From assembly GCA_963920525.1 (NCBI GenBank), contig OY986435.1, forward strand, positions 295,859,817-295,923,816: a DNA stretch of 64,000 nt, in the 5' to 3' direction. Shown piece by piece: positions 57,690-64,000 of this stretch. Under the pieces are notes generated by a model. That model searched no databases. It had not been told where the DNA came from and saw nothing but the letters and a program-made list of their open reading frames with translations. The first letter of the stretch is position 1, and each line of letters begins with the position of its first letter. The translations under genes were made by a program, and so were the position numbers. This DNA comes from Dichetophora obliterata. Its lineage: Eukaryota; Arthropoda; Insecta; Diptera; Sciomyzidae.

Positions 57690-57776
57690 AAAATTTGTTT
57701 AGGGGAATTTGATAAAAAATCGGGGAATTTTGAGAACCACTGCGAGGAAAACCATAAAATGAGTTGGCAGCCCTGC
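57690..57776. mobile_element. hAT-like terminus, inverted relative of 41627
   Basis: ggggaatttgat then gttggcagccctg at the outer end. Confidence 0.35.
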
Positions 57777-57789
57777 TTGCGGCAAAGTA

Positions 57790-58310
57790 AATTAATGCCT
57801 AATGAAAAAGGCCTCCATTGACGACGACTGCGACAGAGCTTCAAATGTCTAATTCTGTACATGCTTTCTTTTTTGAAGGTGAATGTAGTGCAAATGTTGC
57901 AACGGCAATGCGTGATTGCGACAAAGTTGTTGTCGTCGGTATAGAAGTATGCCTTGAACACATTGACGACGACAGCAACAGTGCGTCGAATGTGAAATTA
58001 TTTTACATGCTTTTCTTATGCAGGTGAAAGTGGTGAATATGTTGCAACGACTGCAACAGTGCGAAACAACATGAAGAAAGAAGCAATAATCTGGAAGTAT
58101 GATTATATTGTTTCATTCACGTATATACAAACACTTATATTGCACGCCAAATTAGAAAAAATTCTAAACCGACGACAGCGACTTTGTTGCAATCACTCAT
58201 TGTCGTTGCAACATTTTCACCACTTTCACCTCCATAAGAAAAGCATGTAAAAATAATTTGACATTTGACGCACTGTTACAGTCGTCGTCAATGTGTTCAA
58301 AGCATTACAC
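57790..58310. mobile_element. Compound foldback with CGACGAC-rich arms
   Basis: Arms at about 57948-58060 and 58190-58303 are inverted copies (cacattgacgacgac, catgcttttctta, gttgcaacgac). A related third copy in direct orientation lies at 57813-57945. No host gene. Confidence 0.75.
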
Positions 58311-58812
58311 TGAGAAAAAAACATACTTTAATATTAAACAAAACATTTTAAAATAGAAATTTAACGCATTTGCTTTTCTACAAAATGAAATTTAAAACAA
58401 GCGTGTTTAATTTTCAACCATAAACTAATTTATTTTTTTATAATTTTTTCTTATTATTTCTTTGCAATTACAAAAAAGACGTAGCTATCTGAGATTGAAT
58501 TAAAAAATTATGTGTAGTAGAATCATTGACCAGACAATTGTGGCCAAGCTGAGAAAAAACCCGATTTTACAAATAATGAAATCAGATGAAATAAAAAATA
58601 ATTTATTATATTCATATTAAAAATTTTTCAATATTTTCATCCGCAATAAAACGCAGACTTCATCGAATGGAGGTAAAATTTTGTATTCGAGGGGTCCCTG
58701 GGGTCGCTGATCACGAATATGACGTCGAAAAATTGAAAAAAATTGAAAAATGGCATTGAAAAAATGGCGGTTTAATGTAATTGTTTTTAATTTTAGAACA
58801 ATATTTTAAAAC

Positions 58813-59155
58813 TAGCTGATATACCCAGTGTTACTTGGAAGTTCGTATAAATTATTATTATTATCCTATATTCGCTTTTAATTTATTGATTTTTTTATTG
58901 AACAAAAAGATAAAAATAAACCTTTTGAAAATATCGCATATATTAGTTTATTCACCACTTATAATTTTAGTTTAACTTTTATATGGATACAATTTTTTAA
59001 CAATTTTAGTTTAAAAAAATTTATCAGAACATACTTTTGAAAAAATAATTTTAATTGATTTCATGCATCAGTGCTTGAATAAGAGCTAGTCTTCTTCTTT
59101 TGGTATCAGTTCATAATAGAAGTGCACTACATTTTGACTATGACGGAAGTATAAA
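58813..59155. repeat. Dispersed element, tagctgata head
   Basis: Head tagctgatatacccagtg; near 59140 tgacggaagtataa recalls the end of the 28586 MITE. Confidence 0.4.
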
Positions 59156-60099
59156 CTTAATAACGTTAAATTGTTTGAACAATATTTTCCTCAGTGAATT
59201 AGCTCATAGAATATAAATGATTTTTTTAAAGTACCATTTCATGTTAAATGCTCTAAATGCCCTTTAGAATTCAATGTAAGCGTAGAATAAAATATGAATG
59301 TCTGACAGTGTAGCAAAAATGGCTTTAAAGTTGTTTTACGAACAGCAAAAATTAATGTTTGTTCAGCCTTGCTCATTTTTAAAACAAAAACAATTGCGCT
59401 GTTTATATATCTAAATTTAATTTTCAAAAATTTTCATACTCTTTTTACTAGGGATGGATAGTAAAATAAAAAAAATCGATTTTCGACTTTTTATTTTTTT
59501 AAAATTTTCGATGAACGATTTTTCGAAATCGCTTTTCTGCCTTAATAATCGATTCAAATCGGTTTTTCGACTTTTTCCATTATCTCTTACATTATTCTTA
59601 TACACTAAAGTTAAAAGAGTTCAAAATGTGCTAACCCTGAATTCATTGCATCTTTGAAAATAAACATCAATGCATATTTGAAAACAAACAAATAAACAAA
59701 GTTTATTAATAAAAAAAATATAAAGATAAATTAAGAGACAATAAACACACAACTAAATAAATCCTTTTTGACTAGAATTCAAGGAACACGGATTTAAAGG
59801 TTGATGATAATTGTAATACTACTATTCATATTTGGGGAGTATAGTAGTACGCACTAAACCCGTGCGCACACGGCTTAAAGATTGCACAAGTGCATGAAAG
59901 AAAAAAAAATTTTAATATTTTCATTTGCATTAAATTTGGAATAAGGAAATAATTAAGATTTTTTTGTTTTATCCAAAAAAATTTCAGTTTAATAATGGTA
60001 TTGGTAATGGACAAAATTTTTAGTTTTGGATTTTCCCAGCAATATTTTTATTATTGCTAATCTTGGTGCGCTCATTCCAAAACAATTATTTTTTTTCTA

Positions 60100-60502
60100 G
60101 CATCACCACTTTTTGAGATAAACATCAGTAAAATCGTTTAATGAAAACTTAAGTGAAATTTTATTATATCAAAATTTGTTCAAACAATTCAACAAGTTGA
60201 AGTGCGGGAAGGAAAATCTAAGTAAAAAAGTTATTAATACAATGGCAACCAGAAGCGTGGACAAAAATCTTCCTGGATATGACCAAAGTCAACTTCTTCT
60301 TTGTGCAGGATTATCTGAGGTATATTGCCTTAAAAGATAGATTTTATTTATTTTTTATTATGTAGAGATATACATATTGAGTTGTTATTGTAGTAATATT
60401 TTTTTTTTATTCTCTTAAACTTAAAACATTAAAAAAATAAAAACTTATAATTGCAACTTTTAGATTTCAAAGAAGTTTATCTCAAAAACTGGTGATGCTA
60501 GT
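60100..60502 (+). mobile_element. Element with CTAGCATCACCA ends and a short exon-like ORF
   Basis: ctagcatcaccactttttgagataaac at the left pairs with the inverse near 60475-60502. Inside, 60241-60318 codes MATRSVDKNLPGYDQ then LLLCAGLSE before a donor-like GAG|gtatat, so it may be the first exon of a lost transposon gene. The family was not identified. Confidence 0.4.
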
Positions 60503-60715
60503 AAGTAATAATAGTTTTGAAATCAGCGTACCAAGATTAGTCGAAAATAATACAAATATTGCTGAGAAAATCTAATAATAAAAAATCCCTCCCCCCCTGT
60601 GTTATTCAAGTAATTCGAGGTGAATACTCTTATTAAACTGAAAAATTTTTGGAAAAAACAAAAAAATCTTAACTGTTTCCTTATTCCAAATGGAATTGCA
60701 TACAAAAATTGCATA

Positions 60716-60893
60716 CTGTAGCCTAAAACTTGAGCACTTGATAACTTGAGCAGTTGTGAACTTGTGCACATTGAACATTTTGACAGTTTTGCAAAATTGA
60801 TAGTGGTGCGTTCGCGAAAACTTAACTGCACAACTTCACAAGACCTCAAGTCCTCATCTGCACAAGCAAGTGCACTGAATCGTGAATACCCCT
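60716..60893. mobile_element. Truncated copy of the AGGGGTATTCACG MITE
   Basis: Right end caagtgcactgaatcgtgaatacccct as in the 61724 element, plus shared inner text (acttgagcagttgtg); the left end is missing. Confidence 0.7.
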
Positions 60894-61075
60894 ATTGTTT
60901 TCTCAAAGTTGGCTGCGTTGGTGGCGAACTGAATATTAATTATGAATAAAAAAAATTCACAAAAACCGAATATAAAAGTAATAAAAAATAGATAAATTTT
61001 AACAAAAATTCGACTAGTCGACTTTTCGACTACTCGACTATTCATCCCTAATGCTGACAGCGTTGTGATCGCAAT

Positions 61076-61672
61076 CATGGTAGAATAAAACAGGTAGTCT
61101 CGTGGCTAATCGTGATCTCTTTGACAATACTACCAGAATTGTCAAAATCAGTTTTTTTTTTAATGAAAACAAAGATAACAGCGAAATATTAAATTACTCC
61201 ATGTGCATATTTTTGTGTTGTGTTCAAAAACTTCAATAAAAGTGAATTACTTATTTTTTTTTAATTAAAATGAAGTGTGTGTTGTGCCAAAAACATTTGA
61301 GCAAGGAAAATGGGCCGAGTTTTCGTGTTCCAGCTGACGAGTCTAGAATACAAGGATGGAACATGTTCCAAAAATTTTAAAAAAGATAATCGCGTTTGCT
61401 ATAGACAATTCCACGAAAAAGTAGTTTGCCATCCACCACCATCCAAATTTAATAACAATCATATAAATTACTTCAACAGCTGCACAAAATCCAATTTTAA
61501 TTGATTGATCAATAAAAAATTAAAAGAAGCAAAATATTTTTAGCCATTCTTTTTAATTTTTCCTTTCTCATCGCATTCTCATCGGTTGCAGATTTTGTAT
61601 GAGCTGTATGTTGTCTTTAGACAGTTATGGTAGTTCGCTCTCAGCCGTGCCTACCTCTATTCTTCTACCATG
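61076..61672 (+). mobile_element. P-like element, internally deleted, with THAP-domain remnant
   Basis: Ends CATGGTAGAATAAAACAGGT and inverted CATGGTAGAAGAATAGAGGT (19 of 22 agree), close to the 31-bp Drosophila P end. Flanks atcgcaat (61068-61075) and atcgcagt (61673-61680) are an 8-bp duplication with one change, as P makes. It contains a THAP start (61270) and shares inner text (cgcattctcatcggttgcag) with the 49375 and 63111 MITEs. Most of the transposase is gone. Confidence 0.82.
61270..61425 (+). pseudogene. Broken THAP zinc-finger (P transposase N terminus)
   Basis: ATG at 61270 gives MKCVLCQKHLSKENGPSFRV, then PADESRIQGW and FQKF before a stop at 61378. A shifted frame resumes KKDNRVCYRQFHEK. 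This is the C-x2-C ... F-R-V-P ... W ... R-V-C plan of a THAP domain. The final C-x2-H reads C-x2-Q, losing a zinc ligand. THAP domains head P-element transposases, where they bind DNA near the element ends. Confidence 0.72.
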
Positions 61673-61723
61673 ATCGCAGTATGGTTTAAAAATTTTTTGT
61701 ATTTGCAAATTTATGTTTACAAT

Positions 61724-61980
61724 AGGGGTATTCACGATTCAGTGCACTTGCCTGTGCAGTTGAGGACTTGTGCACTTTACAAAAACAAATTGTGCTTTTG
61801 TGCAAAGTGCTTTTCTACTATTACCTTCAACTTGAGGACTTGAGCAGTTGTGCACTTGTGTGCATTGAAAAATGTTGACAGCTTTGAAATGGTGATGGTG
61901 GTGTGTTCACGAAAACCTAACTGCACAGGTCCTCAAGTCCTCAACTGCACAGGCAAGTGCACTGAATCGTGAATACCCCT
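61724..61980. mobile_element. MITE with AGGGGTATTCACGATTCAG ends, AAT duplication
   Basis: aggggtattcacgattcag and its inverse at the ends (about 27 bp), AAT at 61721-61723 and 61981-61983. Interior rich in cttgtgca words in both orientations. Confidence 0.85.
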
Positions 61981-62344
61981 AATGCCATCTTGTGGCAGTT
62001 AATTTTAATACCAGTTCGAAAAACACACAAACGATTTTACAAAAAGTCTCAACTATGACCATTTTTATATTGGGCAAGCCTTGAAAACAAGTTTTTTTAG
62101 TACAAAAACTTGCCAGTAGAGAGCAAGTGTACTCTTTCCCCTTCACCAAAACTCAAAATTCTTGCTTTCAAGTCTTGAACAATATAGTTTTTGCATAAAA
62201 GTGATACGTCATATGAAAGAGTATACAAATTTCAATTTGTTTTTTTTTTATTATTTTTACAACAAAAACAGCTTTTGAACCATTTTTTATTTATTTATTT
62301 GGTTGCTAAACCTTAACAGGTTTTATAGCAAATTAGAATTCTAA

Positions 62345-62640
62345 GGGCCGCTTTCTCAATGTTAAGCACTACTCAGAACTTTAACCAGCAGTTAACAAAA
62401 AAGCTTTTTCTCAATGTTCGGTTAGGGCTTAACTGTCAGTTAAGTGCTAATTAAGTTAACGATAAGTTGTGATTTCGATTAGCTGCTAATCGAAGGAACA
62501 GCTGATAAAATTACAAAATTAAAAAAAAGACGGCCGTTGCTTAACCAGCACTTGGTGAAATCAAATTTTTTTTTAATTATCATATGGTTAGCTAACTCCT
62601 GGTTAAGAAATTGACTAACCGGACATTGAGAAAGCGGCCC
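62345..62640. mobile_element. PIF/Harbinger-like MITE, TAA duplication
   Basis: GGGCCGCTTTCTCAATGT at both ends (inverted, 18 bp perfect), TAA at 62342-62344 and 62641-62643. 296 bp, no ORF. GGGC-type ends with a TWA 3-bp duplication fit Harbinger. Confidence 0.85.
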
Positions 62641-62764
62641 TAAAATATGCTATTGATTACAATTCAAAAATATAAAATACGATTTTGATTAAAATTAAGG
62701 ATTATTAACAAATTAAAAAGTTGTATAAATAAAAAAGCTAAGTCAAAACGATAATATCAGACCG

Positions 62765-62870
62765 CATAGCAGGGTTGCGTTTCAAGACAAACAAGGTCAA
62801 GTTAGCAGCATTAAAAATATCGCGTTATCAAGACAAATATGGTCAAGTTAGCAACAATTTTTGTATCCTG
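62765..62870. repeat. Short direct repeat, aagacaaacaaggtcaagttagca
   Basis: Two copies about 50 bp apart (about 62786 and 62839), differing at two or three positions. Confidence 0.6.
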
Positions 62871-62943
62871 ACATCGGTGGAGTCATGTGACAAACAAGGT
62901 CTCATACCCAATAAAACACCACACTAATAAGTACATATATAAT

Positions 62944-63020
62944 CAGCCCAATTCTGAATGATTTTTCACGGGGAATCGGAAAAGGGAGTTTTAATTTTTT
63001 TAAGTTTCATATTTGTAAAT
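62944..63020. mobile_element. Left-end fragment of the 46219 MITE family
   Basis: cagcccaattctgaatgattt then cggaatcggaaaagggag-like text; no right end. Confidence 0.6.
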
Positions 63021-63110
63021 GTTTGGAAACAAAAATGAATTCACACAATTTTTTAGGTTTCAAATAAGCTGTCAAGTCCGTCGATCAGCTGTGATTTTTC
63101 AAGTTTTTTG

Positions 63111-63337
63111 CATAGTAGAACTAGACAAGGCAGTGTTATCGCTGAATGTGCTCTCTTTCTTAGTGACCATAACTGTCAAACTCAGCCATTTTGGTATTTT
63201 TGCCAATTTTTGCTTTCATATTGCATTCTCATTGGCTGCAGATTTTGTATGAAATATCAACTTCGTTTTGACAGTTTCGATCACCGGCTCTCCGCCCTAA
63301 CACAACACTACATTAGACTCCGTCTAATTTTGCCATG
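63111..63337. mobile_element. P-element-like MITE with perfect 8-bp duplication
   Basis: Left end CATAGTAGAACTAGAC then AAGGCAGTGTTA; right end inverted CATGGCAAAATTAGAC (with a small insertion) then GTTAGGGCGGAGAGCC. gttttttg stands on both sides (63103-63110, 63338-63345). 227 bp. Inner ctctttc...gtgaccataactgtc and the ccggctctccgccctaa end match the 49375 and 9145 copies. Confidence 0.88.
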
Positions 63338-63345
63338 GTTTTTTG

Positions 63346-64000
63346 TATCTATTTCTGCTATTTTTCTCTGTGATATTGTTTTTCTCAATTCTGTTTTTAC
63401 TCTCTCCCTGCAAGTTTTAATATTTTTTTCCAAAAAAATTTCTAGAATAACTTTTTGCTACGTCTTTAATGAAAGTCATATAATTCTATTATTTTTTTTA
63501 ATTTGAGTTGTCATTCGGTATAGCTAAAAGCGTAAATTAGCTGATGTAAATAGCGTAATATTTTAGTAACATACCTATGTATATTATTAGATCGATTAAA
63601 ACCCATCTTGGATATATAGTACATAAATTTATATAGTTCGCAGCTTTACGAATATTGAATTTTTTATGGCGTCAATTAAAATTGAACAGCTAACAATTTC
63701 ATAAAAAAGGAGTGGCAATTGTAAAGTCAGACTTAAATTTTTTGCATTCTAATGAAAATTTACTTATTTAAGACCTATTTATTTTGTTGATCGCAGATGA
63801 AAACGCAAAAAAGAAGGCTACTTTTTTTATACCATTTAAAATGTTTATTTTAAGTTCGATAACTAAATAATATATTATATCTAGGAAAAAGCAATAAAAG
63901 AGATAACAATATTTTTCTTTTTACATTTAATAATATTAAGTGACGCTGATCAGGATCAGATGAAAACCATTTTATTTTTTGTTTTTTCTAATTGTAAATG
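63346..64000. other. Nothing recognised
   Basis: AT-rich DNA at the window edge; no gene or repeat boundary. Confidence 0.35.

Larger units (their letters stand above)
59449..61050. mobile_element. Possible composite element with TAGGGATG ends
   Basis: tagggatggatagt at the left and inverted tagggatgaatagtcgag at the right, with tcgactttt subterminal repeats at both ends; ends of this kind occur in hAT elements. No matching 8-bp duplication. Two smaller MITEs are nested inside. Confidence 0.4.

Noticed and set aside
1..64000. CRISPR arrays, operons or phage-like modules
   Set aside because: Intron-containing gene, AT-rich intergenic DNA and eukaryotic transposons indicate animal nuclear DNA; no such structures seen.

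Overview
This is a 64-kb piece of AT-rich insect nuclear DNA, most likely from a higher (schizophoran) fly. The reasons are one recognisable fly-type gene with small, well-defined introns, P-element-like repeats, mariner/Tc1 and hAT remnants, an RNase H-bearing LINE, and a very high density of short inverted-repeat elements (MITEs). The species cannot be fixed from the sequence; a tephritid-like fly would fit but is a guess. No prokaryotic operon, CRISPR array or intact tRNA/rRNA gene was seen.

The only convincing host gene is on the minus strand and occupies about 5.8-20.2 kb. It is an actin-binding LIM protein of the abLIM/Unc-115 family. Eight or nine exons can be joined with consistent splice phases: a 22-nt coding exon 1 (20161-20182), four LIM domains in exons 2 and 3 (17717-16662), and a Ser/Pro/Arg-rich middle region in exons 4-7 (8090-6909). 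Two similar downstream exons follow (6701-6613 and 5913-5807). They share entry and exit phases and a P-K-P-G-Y-G core, so they look like alternative, mutually exclusive exons. The villin-headpiece end expected for the family was not found and should lie left of the window. Intron 1 is almost entirely filled by a LINE (about 17.77-20.11 kb) in the opposite orientation, ending about 48 bp from the splice donor. The 8.6-kb intron 3 is full of transposon debris.

The rest (1-5.8 kb and 20.2-64 kb) has no host gene I can support. It holds tandem arrays (0.66-1.5 kb, 140-bp period; 29.96-30.48 kb, 72-bp period, with an inverted partner at 30.75-30.97 kb) and foldback elements (14.6, 25-27.2, 35, 36.1, 42.5-43.2, 57.9 kb). 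It also holds TTAA-flanked elements (11.5, 24.0, 26.2 kb), MITEs with 3-bp target duplications (14.1, 48.3, 61.7, 62.3 kb), tRNA-like SINE-type pieces, and decayed transposases (mariner 4.1 and 47.6 kb, Tc1-like 50 kb, hAT 42.3 kb, zeste/SANT-like 8.6 kb, PHD-type ORF 13.5 kb). A 3.7-kb element with about 40-bp terminal repeats spans 36.84-40.57 kb.

The most interesting signal is a set of P-element-like elements at 9.1, 44.4, 44.8, 45.4, 49.4, 61.1 and 63.1 kb. Their ends begin CATG/CATA and resemble the Drosophila P terminal repeat. At least two have 8-bp target duplications (one perfect), and one still carries a broken THAP zinc-finger start, the DNA-binding domain expected at the N terminus of P transposase.
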